A stretch of DNA of 64,000 bases from CAYSZB01 sp964435475 (lineage in GTDB: Bacteria > Chloroflexota > Anaerolineae > Anaerolineales > Anaerolineaceae). Each line of letters opens with the position of its first letter. Position 1 is the stretch's first letter. The notes beneath the pieces are model-generated. The model was not told where the DNA came from, ran no database searches, and worked only from the letters and a program-made list of their open reading frames with translations. The position numbers and the translations under genes are program-made. Below, piece by piece: positions 8,829 through 18,653 of this stretch. The stretch lies in contig CAYSZB010000002.1 of the NCBI GenBank assembly GCA_964435475.1, positions 1-64,000 on the forward strand. Direction: 5' to 3'.

Positions 8829-10870
8829 CTGAGATCACCCGATAAGAGTTGCGCTTTTTTCCAGGGGGGCAGGTTGGATTCTTCCACCAGTAGGGCTTTG
8901 AGCTCATAAACCTGGTCGCGCAGCAAAGCAGCGCGCTCAAATTCCAATTCTTTTGCAGAGGCACGCATCTGTTTTTCAAGCTCCTCGATCAACCGGGCAA
9001 GTTCAGCCCTTTCCATGCGTGTGGCAAGTGGTCTGCGTTTTTCCCGCTCATCAGCACCAGTCGCCACTGCCGCAGCTGTCAGGCGATCCGTGATATCCCG
9101 GACTGATTTGACGATGCCCACCGGTTCAATGTGGTGCTCCTTGTTGTACGCATCCTGTTTGGCTCGACGGCGGTTGGTCTCATCGATCGCCTTGATCATG
9201 GCATCGGTCATCTTGTCAGCGTACATGATCACCTGCCCGTTTATGTGACGGGCAGCGCGACCGATGGTTTGAATGAGCGCGGTGGCAGACCGCAGGAATC
9301 CCTGTTTGTCGGCATCCAGAACAGCCACCAGGGAGACTTCAGGCAGGTCCAAGCCCTCGCGCAACAGGTTAATGCCCACGATCACATCGAACACCCCCTT
9401 GCGCAGGTCGCGCAAAATGCCCACCCGCTCAAGTGTTTCCACTTCCGAGTGAAGGTAATGCACCTTAATACCCAGTTCCATGATGTAATCCGCCAGGTCT
9501 TCAGCCATGCGTTTGGTCAGCGTAGTGACCAAGACCCGCTCACCCCTTTCAACCCGCTTGTTGATCTCACCCACCAGGTCGTCCACCTGCCCGTAACTGG
9601 GGCGCACGATAATCTCCGGGTCGATCAAGCCGGTCGGGCGGATGATCTGCTCGACCACCTGGTCGGCTTTTTCCATTTCATAAGGTCCGGGTGTGGCGGA
9701 AGTGTACATGGTGGTGCCCATGATCTTTTCAAACTCAGGGAACTTCAGTGGACGGTTATCCATGGCGGAAGGCAGGCGAAATCCATAATCGACCAGCACC
9801 TCTTTGCGCGAGCGGTCGCCATTGTACATCCCACGCAACTGCGGCACCATCATGTGCGACTCATCCAGCACCAACAGGTAGCGCGTCGGCATGAAATCCA
9901 GCAGCGTCCAGGGCGCTGAGCCCTCAGCCCGTTGGTCAATATGGCGCGAGTAGTTTTCGATGCCCGCGCACGAACCCACCTCACGCAGCATCTCCAGGTC
10001 AAAGAGAGTCCTTTGTTCAAGGCGCTGGGCTTCAACGATCCTGCCGGCATTTTTCAATTGGATCAGGCGGTCATTCAATTCCAGCTCAATATCACTGATC
10101 GCTTTTTCAAGCCGGCTTTCCTCGGTGACATAATGCTTCGCCGGGTAAACTTCCAGGTGTTGCAGGGTCGCCTTGATCTCACCGGTCAGTGGGTTGACAC
10201 AGATGATTTTTTCGACCTCGTCACCAAAAAAGCTGATGCGGTAAGCCTGCTTTTCTTCATAGGCAGGTAGGATCTCGAGTGTATCGCCTCTCACGCGAAA
10301 GACACCGGGCTTCAATTCTATGTCATTGCGCTGGTACTGGATGTCCACCAACTGCCTGAGTAGGGCATTGCGCCTGTAGATGGTCCCCTGCTCAATGGTC
10401 AACACGCTCTTGCCATACGCTTCCGGATCGCCCAGGCCATAAATTGCAGAAACCGATGCCACGATGATCACATCCTGGCGGGACATCAACGCTGTGGTCG
10501 CCGCCAGGCGCAAGCGCTCAATCTCCTCGTTAATATCGGTCTCTTTTTCAATATACAGGTCACGCTGGGGCACGTAAGCCTCGGGCTGGTAGTAGTCGTA
10601 GTAGGACACAAAGTATTCAACCGCATTGTCGGGGAAGAACTCTTTAAACTCGGCATAAAGCTGGGCGGCAAGAGTCTTGTTATGAGTCATCACCAGGGTC
10701 GGGATCTGCAGTTGTTGGATGACATTGGCAACAGTGAAGGTCTTGCCGGTGCCGGTAGCGCCTAAAAGCACCAGGTTGCGCTTTCCATCCTGGATGCCAT
10801 CCACCAGTTGGCGGATTGCTTCAGGCTGATCGCCTGTGGGTTGATAAGGGGCGTGTAATTGGAATTCCAT
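8825..10870 (-). CDS. uvrB: UvrABC excinuclease subunit B
   Basis: The 681-residue protein is a full-length UvrB, the helicase-like damage-verification subunit of nucleotide excision repair. The Walker A motif GATGTGKT is at 37-44. The DNA-clamping beta-hairpin follows, with SYYDYYQPEAYVP near 89-101, then the DESHMMVPQLRGMYNGDRSR motif. Helicase motifs VTTLTKRMAEDLADY and QTIGRAARH come next, and a C-terminal UVR motif (EKQMRASAKELEFERAALLRD) binds UvrA/UvrC. It is a single gene, convergent with acyP, and no SOS operator was recognised upstream. Confidence 0.97.
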   Translation of the reverse strand: MEFQLHAPYQPTGDQPEAIRQLVDGIQDGKRNLVLLGATGTGKTFTVANVIQQLQIPTLVMTHNKTLAAQLYAEFKEFFPDNAVEYFVSYYDYYQPEAYVPQRDLYIEKETDINEEIERLRLAATTALMSRQDVIIVASVSAIYGLGDPEAYGKSVLTIEQGTIYRRNALLRQLVDIQYQRNDIELKPGVFRVRGDTLEILPAYEEKQAYRISFFGDEVEKIICVNPLTGEIKATLQHLEVYPAKHYVTEESRLEKAISDIELELNDRLIQLKNAGRIVEAQRLEQRTLFDLEMLREVGSCAGIENYSRHIDQRAEGSAPWTLLDFMPTRYLLVLDESHMMVPQLRGMYNGDRSRKEVLVDYGFRLPSAMDNRPLKFPEFEKIMGTTMYTSATPGPYEMEKADQVVEQIIRPTGLIDPEIIVRPSYGQVDDLVGEINKRVERGERVLVTTLTKRMAEDLADYIMELGIKVHYLHSEVETLERVGILRDLRKGVFDVIVGINLLREGLDLPEVSLVAVLDADKQGFLRSATALIQTIGRAARHINGQVIMYADKMTDAMIKAIDETNRRRAKQDAYNKEHHIEPVGIVKSVRDITDRLTAAAVATGADEREKRRPLATRMERAELARLIEELEKQMRASAKELEFERAALLRDQVYELKALLVEESNLPPWKKAQLLSGDLS

Positions 10871-11001
10871 GCTGTAATTATAGCTGGGAAAAAAGCTTAA
10901 AGCGATGTGGATAAAGCTGAAAGTAAAAAGGGATCCAGGTCACATATCCAAAGCTTTAAGCAATTTTAAGAGATCACGCTATGAGAAAATACCAATTTAA
11001 A

Positions 11002-11030
11002 GCAAAATCGCCTCCAGGGAGGCGGTTTGC
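11002..11030 (-). terminator. Terminator-like hairpin after tRNA-Phe
   Basis: An imperfect inverted repeat (GCAAAATCGCCTC pairing with GAGGCGGTTTGC, one mismatch) lies 12 bases past the tRNA 3' end on the minus strand. A T-containing tract follows. It probably ends the tRNA transcript. Bases 10871-11001 contain the uvrB upstream region and nothing else that I recognise. Confidence 0.55.
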
Positions 11031-11041
11031 TAATTGCTCAG

Positions 11042-11114
11042 TGCCGAGTCACAGAATCGAACTGTGGACAGCGCGATTTTCAGTCGCGTGCTCTACCAAC
11101 TGAGCTAACTCGGC
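11042..11114 (-). tRNA. tRNA-Phe (GAA)
   Basis: On the minus strand the 73-base sequence folds as a cloverleaf. The 7-bp acceptor is GCCGAGT/ACTCGGC, the D arm is GCTC-AGTTGGTA-GAGC, and the anticodon stem is CGCGA/TCGCG with loop CTGAAAA (anticodon GAA). The T arm is CACAG-TTCGATT-CTGTG. The discriminator base is A73 and the CCA end is not encoded. It is a single tRNA gene. Its charging level is what the pheST T-box leader at about 31.0-31.3 kb is expected to sense. Confidence 0.96.
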
Positions 11115-11172
11115 GGGTTGGTCTGAGCCAATGTTGAGTGATTTTACACGCAAGGTTCACCATTGTCAAGCA

Positions 11173-11207
11173 GAAAAAGAGAGAGGCTGCCTTTTGGGCA
11201 GCCTCTC
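11173..11207 (-). terminator. Terminator of the subtilase gene
   Basis: An 11-bp perfect stem (11181-11191 with 11197-11207) closes a five-base loop. On the minus strand it is followed by a T-rich tract (11173-11180 region). It lies about 25 bases past the subtilase stop codon. The plus strand also has a TTTTT run after the stem, so it may act in both directions. Confidence 0.85.
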
Positions 11208-11231
11208 AACTTTTTACTTAGCGCACTGATC

Positions 11232-14200
11232 TTACTTGATGATCAATGGCAGGTAGTACATGTAACCAGTCACGTCGATGTAAACGACAGCCTGGTCAAT
11301 GAATGCACGGGTCGGCAGGGACAGGAAGTTATAAATGAAACTATCCGGTCCCATATAACCTGCATCCGGTACATAAATAAATGAACCATCGCCATAAAGC
11401 GTAACCGAGCCATGGCTGGGACCGCTGACGAGGATGACCATCTTGAGATCGGTCGGGTCAGGATCGACATCATTGGCCAAAACGCCAGGGGCAGCCACGG
11501 TCAGGGTGGTGCTCATCGGTGTGGTGTAGTGATCGTCCACCGCCAGGGGTGAGTCATTCAACGGGAGGACTTCAATGGTGATGGTGGCAACATTTGAATC
11601 GTTGAAGCCATCATTGACATGGAAGGTAACGCTGTCTGTCCCGTAGAAATCAGCATCCGGGGTATAGGTCAGGTTGGGTGCGGTGCCGCTCAGGGTACCG
11701 TTGGCAGGATCACCAACGATCCAGGTAAAGCCGCTTCCCGGCCATTCATCATCAGCTGTCAGAACAATGGCAACAGCCACATCCTCATTGGTTTGGTAGC
11801 TATCATCATATGCCACCGGTTTGTCATTGAAGGTGATATCCACTGCGACATCATCTGTATACCCATACTCATCTTCCACCTCACCGGTAAAAGTGTAGGT
11901 ACCAAACGGGTAATCACTACTGACGCGCAACGGGTTTTCACCCTGCCCGATCAGGAACTGTAAACCATCGATGAGGTCATAGGATGTTCCATCCACTTTC
12001 AGGTAGAACATGGGTTGTGCACCAGTAATGATCTGGTACATTACGCCCTGCCATGACGCAGGATCGGCTAAGGCGTTGACACCCTTTGCATCCCAGTAAG
12101 CTGCAAAACCGGTTGGTAATGCAGTCTGATCCAGGAAGAACGGGTATGAGCCATCCGCAATCGGGCGATTAACCACCAGGTTTTCAGTATCAAGATAGTA
12201 GTAGTCGTTCGCCGGGTCAAGGGTTAATGCAAACCCGTCGGCAAATGTTCCCACAACAGGTTCCCAAGCTACCTTATCCAGCGATGACAGCAGATCAAGG
12301 TCAGTCAAGGCTAATGGCGCCAGGAAGGTAATGTCTACAGTAACATCGGCATCGCCAAATGGATCAGATACAGTTCCCAGGAAGGAATAGGTACCGATCG
12401 GGTAATCGCCACTTACACGCAACGGGTTTTCAACCGTCCCACCACTAAACAGGTACTGAAGGCCATCGATCAGGTCAAAAGCTGTTCCCGAGGCTGAAAC
12501 TTTCAGGTAGAACATCGGCTGGGTACCGCTAATGATCTCGAACATCACACCCTGCCATCCGGTTGCCCCGGAAACAACACCCTTGGCCGTCCAGTAATCT
12601 GCAAAACCAGCCGGTAGGGCGGTCGTATCCAGATAGAACGGGTACAGGCCATCAGAAAGGATGCCATTGACCACCAGGTTATCAGCGTCCAGGTAATAGT
12701 ATTCCTTGAGGGGATCCATGAGCAGGGCAAAGCCTTCTTCATAAGAACCGGGAACAGGTAGCCAGGTTGTGACATCCAGGGACTGGAACAGGTCAATGTC
12801 GATGAAGGTCAGGGCAACGGTGAATTCAGCTGAGGCTGATTCTTGTCTCATGCCCAGTCCATCGGCGGTGTGCAAAGCTGTGTTGGTAACCAGGTCACCG
12901 GAATCGCCTTCGACAAGTACATCGAAAGTGATGACAACAGGTTCGGCACCAGCCACTGCATAGTCCAAACAGACAATATCGCCACTGCTCGGGGTCCAAT
13001 TATCATAAGCGAAGTTGGTACCAACCGTGCCAGTGATATCTTCAAGGCCTACTGAACCCCATGGTCCACCAGCCCAATCCCAATCACCGGTCACATTATC
13101 AAAAGCAAAGACTATATCTGGCCAACCGATGCTCGGGTCAAGCTCTCGCCAAACAATGACTTCATAATCCATGACACCAGTCGCATATGCAGCGTAATCA
13201 GGTTCACTACTGTAATAGTCCACCACATCATCAAACTCGATCATCCATAGCGCACCACCACTGAACGATACCGCTGAAACACCTTTCGTGCCAGCTTGTG
13301 CAATGATTATCATGTCACGCATCCAGGGAGCGACAATGCCATTTGGCACAGTTGGATCTGGGAACTCTTGATTTACCCACATCCAGTAATCGTCTGGATA
13401 GAAAGTGGTCGGATACATGTAGAAATGACCATCATCAGTAAATGTTGGTTTCGTGGGAATGGTCTCACCATAGAATTGCGTTCCTGTACCTAGAGAAGTA
13501 TACGCCCAGGCTTTTCCATCTCCAAATATTCCAGTTGATGGGTTGACCCCATAAGCTGATTTCAGGTCCAAGTACCCGCCAAATGGTGTATCGCAGTAAT
13601 CAGGATTGTTTTCAGGTGTAGATGCGATATAGGTATATTCGATCTTTGGCATCGTGCCTGACCAATTAATACTATTTGCTACAGTATCGTAGGTCGCCTC
13701 AGTGAATGAGCCAACTGTTTCCAGCGATCCATCCACGTATGACACACCAGCAGGCAGAATGTCTTCAATATCATATACAAGGTCAGCACCTGTCTCGTTG
13801 GGTTCAATGGTGATCGTGTAGGTAACTACATCGCCATATTCGGCTTCAGCGACGCTCGCTTCTTTGGTCACGTCATCATATGGTCGATAGATATTGACCT
13901 CGGTTTCACCAATGTCACCCGGCGAACCAGCTTCAGACCCCATACTGAACCAGCCGTACCAGGCACTCACTGGCTCCATTTCTGGAATATCCCAGGTAAG
14001 GGTCAGGTCAAATAAATCACCAGCTGCAACAGAATCAGGGCCTGTGATATCAAGATTACCTTCATCGACTTTGGGCAAAATTCCAACAGCTAATTTAACC
14101 GTATCACCAGGTGCGCCTGCATAGTTCTGGATCAATACCCAAACAGGAATTGGATCTTCTTCTGTTGGATCGACAAAACTTATGTATTCGTATGCAGTTG

Positions 14201-16940
14201 CTGTTGCTGACATGGTAATCTCGGACAACTCACTTGGGGTTGTTCCAATACCCATAAACATATCCAGGTCAGTAGATGTGGTCTCGAGTACCTCAAATAC
14301 CAAACGCTTGGTGTAAGCTGGAACTGTGAAGGTTTTGTACCAGACTTCACTCAAGTTATCATAAGGTGAATCCAGGTTGGAATCCACATCAAGTGTGAAG
14401 TCATAATAAGACGCTTCAGTCAGTCCAGCCTGTTCAAAGGTCATCTCGGGGATCTCGATCGAGTACAGGTCTTCCAAAACCAAACCACCTGCATCACGAT
14501 AGACTTCCTTCTCAACCAGGGCTGGTAAATTGCCCGGGTCAGGCATGACCGCCAGGGTCAGGCGAACATCAGAGATCGCTTCACCAGTGGTAAACAGTTC
14601 CGTGGTTTCAAAGGACACATACCCAAGTTGCCAGGTTCCCATAGCAGCGCCATCTACATTGATCTCAAACAGCACAGCCTGGGTTCCACCCGCGGGAATT
14701 GTGAAGCTAGACGGTGTCACCGTGAGGACTACACCTGCAGGCATATCAACTACTGCTGTGTAATCAACATCAACATCCGCCACGCTCTTAAATGTGCGGG
14801 TGAAACTACAATCGCCAATACACTGGCTGTTCTGGTAGGAGGGGATATTTAAAGTCTTAACATCACCATCTTCAGCCGGGTCAGCAGCCACAAAATTTGC
14901 TTTGGTTTCATTCATAACCAAGCCGGTCAGGGCGGCCTTGCGCAGGTCAATGCGTCCATTGCCCACATCAAATACATCAGCAGGGGTTGCACCGTCATCC
15001 TTTAACATAGTGGATGTGTCGGCTGTCATCATCAAGGCTGATTTGATCTCCAAAGGTGTCCAGGTCGGGAAGAGGTCCTTCAATAATAAAGCAGAGCCAG
15101 CCACATGCGGGCTTGCCATGGAGGTACCAGACATCAGGTCGATCTCGACTTCATCAGAGCCATCCACCTGGCCAAAGGGAGCAGTAGCTCCGGGAGTATT
15201 GTAAGCTGCCATGATATTGGTTCCAGGGGCAGCTACTTCAGGTTCAAGGATATCGTGCAATAAATATGGACCGCGGGAAGTCTGGGAGTCAATAATATCT
15301 GCCCAGTCATCGTTCACACGGCGCACAAAGGTATCCGTGATTTCAACAACCACATCATCATCAGCGTGAGTGGTCAGGTAAGCCACTGCTGCCAGGCCAT
15401 CGGTCTGGTCTACCATGACAGATGGAATCGTGGTCGGCTCTAGCGCGCCCATCACAATAGCGGGACCTGAACGGTTATTATAGACAATTACAGCATCAGC
15501 ACCGGCAGTGGTTGCATTGGTAACTTTTTCTAAAAAGCCGCAGGTACCACGCATTATGAGAGCGATGTAGCCTTTGAAATAATCAGCAGGGAAAGGTGTT
15601 GTATTACAGCCTTCAGTATAGCTGGGTCCTGCCCACTTTAAAGAGCCAGTTATTGAACCAGTAAATGCTGGCCCGGTACCGATGACACCCGTCATTTCAA
15701 AGGAATCACCCTCAGTTGGGTCAACATCCACGATCACATTGACGCCAAACGAGCGGTTATGTGAACTGTTAGCCACGACAATGCTCCAGGCTGGAGCTTT
15801 GTAGGTCGTGCTGGCCTCAGGTCCACTGTTACCAGCTGAGGTGGAGGTCAACACACCGGCTGTGATGGCATCCAACATTGCCAATTCAACCGGGTCAGCA
15901 TAGGAATCACTGGCGGAATTTGGACCGATGGAATAGTTGATCACATCCACGCCATCAGCTACCGCCTGGTTAACTGCAGCGACCGAACCAGAGTTGGCAC
16001 AACCATCGTCATCACACACATCGTACATGATGATATTGGCATGTGGTGCCATACCCGAAATGGTTACTTCAATCCCGTTGTAATCCGTCGTCAGGAAGTT
16101 GCCTGCCGCAGTACTGGAGGTGTGGGAGCCATGGGCATGGTGATCCTCACCGATCAGGGTTTCGGTTGTATACCCATAAACACCAACCAATTTGTCGTTG
16201 CAGATGTAATTAGTCGAGTCAGTGGCACAAAAGCCCTTGTAGATACCTGTGCCAAATGGGTTGACATGCACATAACTATCAACAGGTCCAACCTCAGCAA
16301 AGGAAGGATGGTCCATGTTGATACCGGTATCCAACACACCGATCAACATACCTTCACCCATGGTTTCAAGGTCACCAGGGGTTGTATTTTCGGCTGCGTC
16401 CCAGATGGTTGTTGCGCCGAGGAATTCAGGGCTGACATCGGTTTCCAACTGGCGGATCTCGTCTTTGACCACCAGCTTGACTGAGTCCATCTTGGAGATC
16501 GATCTGGCATCCGCGGCTGAGAGTTCCAAGGCAAAACCATTTAATACAACATCATAGCGGAACTTAAATTCAGGGGCTCGACCAAGTTTTGACTGCAGGG
16601 ATGCCAGGAACGCATCCTGCTCGCCATGCAGGTAGTCCAGGTATGCCACGCTTTCCGCGCTGGTCACATCCAGTTTGAAAGCACCAGTTTCCGCAGGTGA
16701 TGTGGCACGCAGTCCTGCAACACCGCCTGAGTAACTGGCCAGTGATTCGCCTTTCAGCAGCACAATATAGGTATCCACTGTGCTGCCATCATCGATCACT
16801 TCCAACTCAGCCGGGGTTGGTTCACCTAAACCGGTAACCCGGGGGTCGCCTGTTGGGGTGTCAGCGCTAGTTGGTGAGAAACACATCCCAAGGATGATCA
16901 CCAGGCTGAATACAGTTAATAATACTTTTTTCATAATCAT
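11232..16940 (-). CDS. Very large secreted subtilisin-like protease (S8) with C-terminal beta domains
   Basis: The 1,902-residue protein has a signal peptide (1-26) and an I9-type propeptide (about 55-160). The S8 domain carries Asp204 (VLDTGINMDHPSF), His270 (HAHGSHTS), Asn371 (STSAGNSGP) and Ser607 (SGTSMASPHVAG), with a PA domain inserted at about 430-535. Beta-sandwich modules follow: an Fn3-like region, a DUF11-like segment (VTYTITIEPNETGADLVYD), two tandem ~160-residue repeats (each with EYYYLD or DYYYLD, QPMFYLKV and ENPLRVS), and two cadherin/Big-like domains. It ends in MYYLPLIIK, a tail resembling that of the beta-helix protein near 59.4 kb. It is probably an extracellular protein-degrading enzyme. 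Confidence 0.93.
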   Translation of the reverse strand: MIMKKVLLTVFSLVIILGMCFSPTSADTPTGDPRVTGLGEPTPAELEVIDDGSTVDTYIVLLKGESLASYSGGVAGLRATSPAETGAFKLDVTSAESVAYLDYLHGEQDAFLASLQSKLGRAPEFKFRYDVVLNGFALELSAADARSISKMDSVKLVVKDEIRQLETDVSPEFLGATTIWDAAENTTPGDLETMGEGMLIGVLDTGINMDHPSFAEVGPVDSYVHVNPFGTGIYKGFCATDSTNYICNDKLVGVYGYTTETLIGEDHHAHGSHTSSTAAGNFLTTDYNGIEVTISGMAPHANIIMYDVCDDDGCANSGSVAAVNQAVADGVDVINYSIGPNSASDSYADPVELAMLDAITAGVLTSTSAGNSGPEASTTYKAPAWSIVVANSSHNRSFGVNVIVDVDPTEGDSFEMTGVIGTGPAFTGSITGSLKWAGPSYTEGCNTTPFPADYFKGYIALIMRGTCGFLEKVTNATTAGADAVIVYNNRSGPAIVMGALEPTTIPSVMVDQTDGLAAVAYLTTHADDDVVVEITDTFVRRVNDDWADIIDSQTSRGPYLLHDILEPEVAAPGTNIMAAYNTPGATAPFGQVDGSDEVEIDLMSGTSMASPHVAGSALLLKDLFPTWTPLEIKSALMMTADTSTMLKDDGATPADVFDVGNGRIDLRKAALTGLVMNETKANFVAADPAEDGDVKTLNIPSYQNSQCIGDCSFTRTFKSVADVDVDYTAVVDMPAGVVLTVTPSSFTIPAGGTQAVLFEINVDGAAMGTWQLGYVSFETTELFTTGEAISDVRLTLAVMPDPGNLPALVEKEVYRDAGGLVLEDLYSIEIPEMTFEQAGLTEASYYDFTLDVDSNLDSPYDNLSEVWYKTFTVPAYTKRLVFEVLETTSTDLDMFMGIGTTPSELSEITMSATATAYEYISFVDPTEEDPIPVWVLIQNYAGAPGDTVKLAVGILPKVDEGNLDITGPDSVAAGDLFDLTLTWDIPEMEPVSAWYGWFSMGSEAGSPGDIGETEVNIYRPYDDVTKEASVAEAEYGDVVTYTITIEPNETGADLVYDIEDILPAGVSYVDGSLETVGSFTEATYDTVANSINWSGTMPKIEYTYIASTPENNPDYCDTPFGGYLDLKSAYGVNPSTGIFGDGKAWAYTSLGTGTQFYGETIPTKPTFTDDGHFYMYPTTFYPDDYWMWVNQEFPDPTVPNGIVAPWMRDMIIIAQAGTKGVSAVSFSGGALWMIEFDDVVDYYSSEPDYAAYATGVMDYEVIVWRELDPSIGWPDIVFAFDNVTGDWDWAGGPWGSVGLEDITGTVGTNFAYDNWTPSSGDIVCLDYAVAGAEPVVITFDVLVEGDSGDLVTNTALHTADGLGMRQESASAEFTVALTFIDIDLFQSLDVTTWLPVPGSYEEGFALLMDPLKEYYYLDADNLVVNGILSDGLYPFYLDTTALPAGFADYWTAKGVVSGATGWQGVMFEIISGTQPMFYLKVSASGTAFDLIDGLQYLFSGGTVENPLRVSGDYPIGTYSFLGTVSDPFGDADVTVDITFLAPLALTDLDLLSSLDKVAWEPVVGTFADGFALTLDPANDYYYLDTENLVVNRPIADGSYPFFLDQTALPTGFAAYWDAKGVNALADPASWQGVMYQIITGAQPMFYLKVDGTSYDLIDGLQFLIGQGENPLRVSSDYPFGTYTFTGEVEDEYGYTDDVAVDITFNDKPVAYDDSYQTNEDVAVAIVLTADDEWPGSGFTWIVGDPANGTLSGTAPNLTYTPDADFYGTDSVTFHVNDGFNDSNVATITIEVLPLNDSPLAVDDHYTTPMSTTLTVAAPGVLANDVDPDPTDLKMVILVSGPSHGSVTLYGDGSFIYVPDAGYMGPDSFIYNFLSLPTRAFIDQAVVYIDVTGYMYYLPLIIK

Positions 16941-17297
16941 GTCTCCTTATTATTTTTTTAAAGAAATTGAAAAAAATTTATTGCGTTATTTCCTATGCAA
17001 ATTCTCCTTTCACCCTTCTTTCTGCAGGTAAATAAAAGCCCTTCAATTTTTAAATACCAAATCACCTTATCTCAAAATAAGGCAAACTAATAGACATCCA
17101 CCCTAATGGATGTTTAGTTATCAATATATCGGAAACACGATTAAAACAAACCAACAAAAAACTCCTTATCAAGGACAGGTATGGTTTGATCATATTATTT
17201 ATGTTGATCAAATTATAAGACCAAGTACAACTTTCGTCAATTAAAGCCACAATTATTCATCCTACACTTGTGTATAATCAGATGCAGGAGTCATGCC
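16941..17297. other. AT-rich intergenic region with an imperfect hairpin
   Basis: This divergent region separates the subtilase from ydcF. It must hold both promoters, but no clear -35/-10 pair stands out. An imperfect inverted repeat at 17085-17119 (AACTAA and ACATCC pairing with GGATGT and TTAGTT) could be an operator or an RNA hairpin. No coding frame is supported. For the downstream gene, GCAGGAG at 17284-17290 is the ribosome binding site. Confidence 0.5.
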
Positions 17298-18095
17298 ATG
17301 TTTGTTTACCTGTCAAAATTCTTACCCCAATTCGTTTATCCACTGGGTCTGGCCACGATCCTGCTGATCCTGGTCATTGCCTTATTGAAAAATAGGCGTA
17401 AAGCTGCTTTGGGATTATCCATCATCGTCCTACTCATCCTCTTCCTGGCTGGAAACCGCCTGGTATCCGCCAGCCTGGCAAAGAACCTTGAATGGCGCTA
17501 CCTGCCACCCGCAGAAATGCCCCGGGCAGAGGTCATTGTGCTCCTGGGAGGGGGAACCGAAGCGGCTGATTACCCGCGCAACATGGCTGAGGTGAACAGC
17601 GCCGGAGACCGGGTGATCCATGCTGCCTGGCTTTACAAACAGGGAGCGGCACCCAGCATCCTGCTTTCAGGTGGCAACCTCGAGTTCAGCGACGCCCGCG
17701 GTACCACACCTGCGCTCGAGATGCAGCAATTGCTTGATCTCATGGGTGTTCCGCCAAATGCCTTGTGGATCCAGGATAAGTCTGAAAATACACGTGATGA
17801 TGCAGTAAATTCTGCAGCAATGCTGGCTGAAAAAGGTATCACGCGCATCATCCTGGTCACCTCGGCCATGCACATGCCGCGTTCTGTAGCATTATTCGAG
17901 GCACAGGGACTTGAGGTGATCCCAGCACCAACAGATTACACGGTGACCGACCGCAGTTGGCAGGAATTGACTGCGCTTAAGCCAAGCCAGTTTTTGAATC
18001 TCCTCCCCAGCGCCAGTTCGCTCAACCTGACCACCAATGTGCTCAAAGAGCACCTCGGGATGGTGGTATACCGCATGCGCGGTTGGATAAATTAA
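17298..18095 (+). CDS. YdcF/SanA-type DUF218 membrane protein
   Basis: The 265-residue protein has two N-terminal transmembrane helices (about 8-50). A DUF218 domain follows, with EVIVLLGGGTEAADYPRN, ILLSGGNLEFSD, DKSENTRDDAVNSAAML and ILVTSAMHMPRSVALFEAQG. DUF218 proteins (YdcF, SanA, ElyC) act in the envelope and are linked to cell-wall integrity; their reaction is not settled. The ATG at 17298 is chosen because it follows GCAGGAG at seven bases. An upstream in-frame TTG (17268) lacks such a site. The stop codon lies in the left arm of an inverted repeat. Confidence 0.88.
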   Translation: MFVYLSKFLPQFVYPLGLATILLILVIALLKNRRKAALGLSIIVLLILFLAGNRLVSASLAKNLEWRYLPPAEMPRAEVIVLLGGGTEAADYPRNMAEVNSAGDRVIHAAWLYKQGAAPSILLSGGNLEFSDARGTTPALEMQQLLDLMGVPPNALWIQDKSENTRDDAVNSAAMLAEKGITRIILVTSAMHMPRSVALFEAQGLEVIPAPTDYTVTDRSWQELTALKPSQFLNLLPSASSLNLTTNVLKEHLGMVVYRMRGWIN

Positions 18096-18105
18096 GCTGA
18101 AAGGT
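18094..18105 (+). repeat. Left arm of 12-bp inverted repeat
   Basis: AAGCTGAAAGGT; the exact reverse complement is at 18642-18653. It begins on the last two bases of the ydcF stop codon and is followed by two further GAAAGGT/CAAAGGT-like words up to 18125. Confidence 0.7.
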
Positions 18106-18179
18106 GAAAGGTCAAAGGTGAAGGGATAATAAACCCAGGCCAAAGTTATTGGTTGAAGTTAAAGAAAAACGGAATATTT

Positions 18180-18557
18180 ATGCCAGATATTAACAATCAT
18201 GCATACAGAGATTTAATTGTTTGGAATAAAGCAATGGAATTTGCAACCAGAGTTATCTCTCAATTGGAAGACATAGAATCATCTCGCAGGCATTATAGAT
18301 TATTTGAACAACTGGAAGCTGCTGTAACCAGTGTCCCTATGAATATAGCTGAGGGTAAAGGTAGAGAATCAAAAAAGGAATATATACATCACCTTTACAT
18401 TGCCAGGGGATCTATTTATGAAACTTTAACTTTGCTGGAAATTTTTCATTCTCTAGGTTGGATACAAAACGAAACCTACAATGAATTCGAGAATCTTGCC
18501 AGCGAAATTATTAGAATGCTAAAAGGTTTGATTAATTCAATTTCCAAATCATTATAG
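18180..18557 (+). CDS. Four-helix-bundle protein (23S rRNA IVS / S23 family)
   Basis: The 125-residue helical protein contains YRDLIVWNKAMEFATRV, RLFEQLEAAVTSVPMNIAEG and KGRESKKEYIHHLYIARGS, the signature of the four helix bundle family first described from intervening sequences of bacterial 23S rRNA. These proteins form pentameric barrels and probably bind nucleic acid. A related protein is the accessory factor Avd of diversity-generating retroelements. No reverse transcriptase or rRNA is nearby. The ATG at 18180 is preferred over an in-frame TTG at 18153. The gene is AT-rich relative to its neighbours. Confidence 0.9.
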   Translation: MPDINNHAYRDLIVWNKAMEFATRVISQLEDIESSRRHYRLFEQLEAAVTSVPMNIAEGKGRESKKEYIHHLYIARGSIYETLTLLEIFHSLGWIQNETYNEFENLASEIIRMLKGLINSISKSL

Positions 18558-18641
18558 CAAGAAACTAAAATCGATCTTAAAAATCTTTTTAGTCTGTCAC
18601 TTTATGCTTTTTTATTGCATTCCTATCAAGTTTCAGTTTTT

Positions 18642-18653
18642 ACCTTTCAGCTT
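18642..18653 (-). repeat. Right arm of 12-bp inverted repeat
   Basis: ACCTTTCAGCTT, the exact reverse complement of 18094-18105, followed by a second partial copy (CCTTTCAGCTTT) at 18657-18668. It lies immediately before the 3' end of the degV-family gene. Confidence 0.7.

Noticed and set aside
9131..9919. Open frame of 262 codons on the plus strand inside uvrB
   Set aside because: It is antisense to a fully conserved UvrB and has no domain or ribosome binding site of its own.
18180..18557. Part of a diversity-generating retroelement (Avd)
   Set aside because: No reverse transcriptase, template repeat or variable repeat target was found around it.
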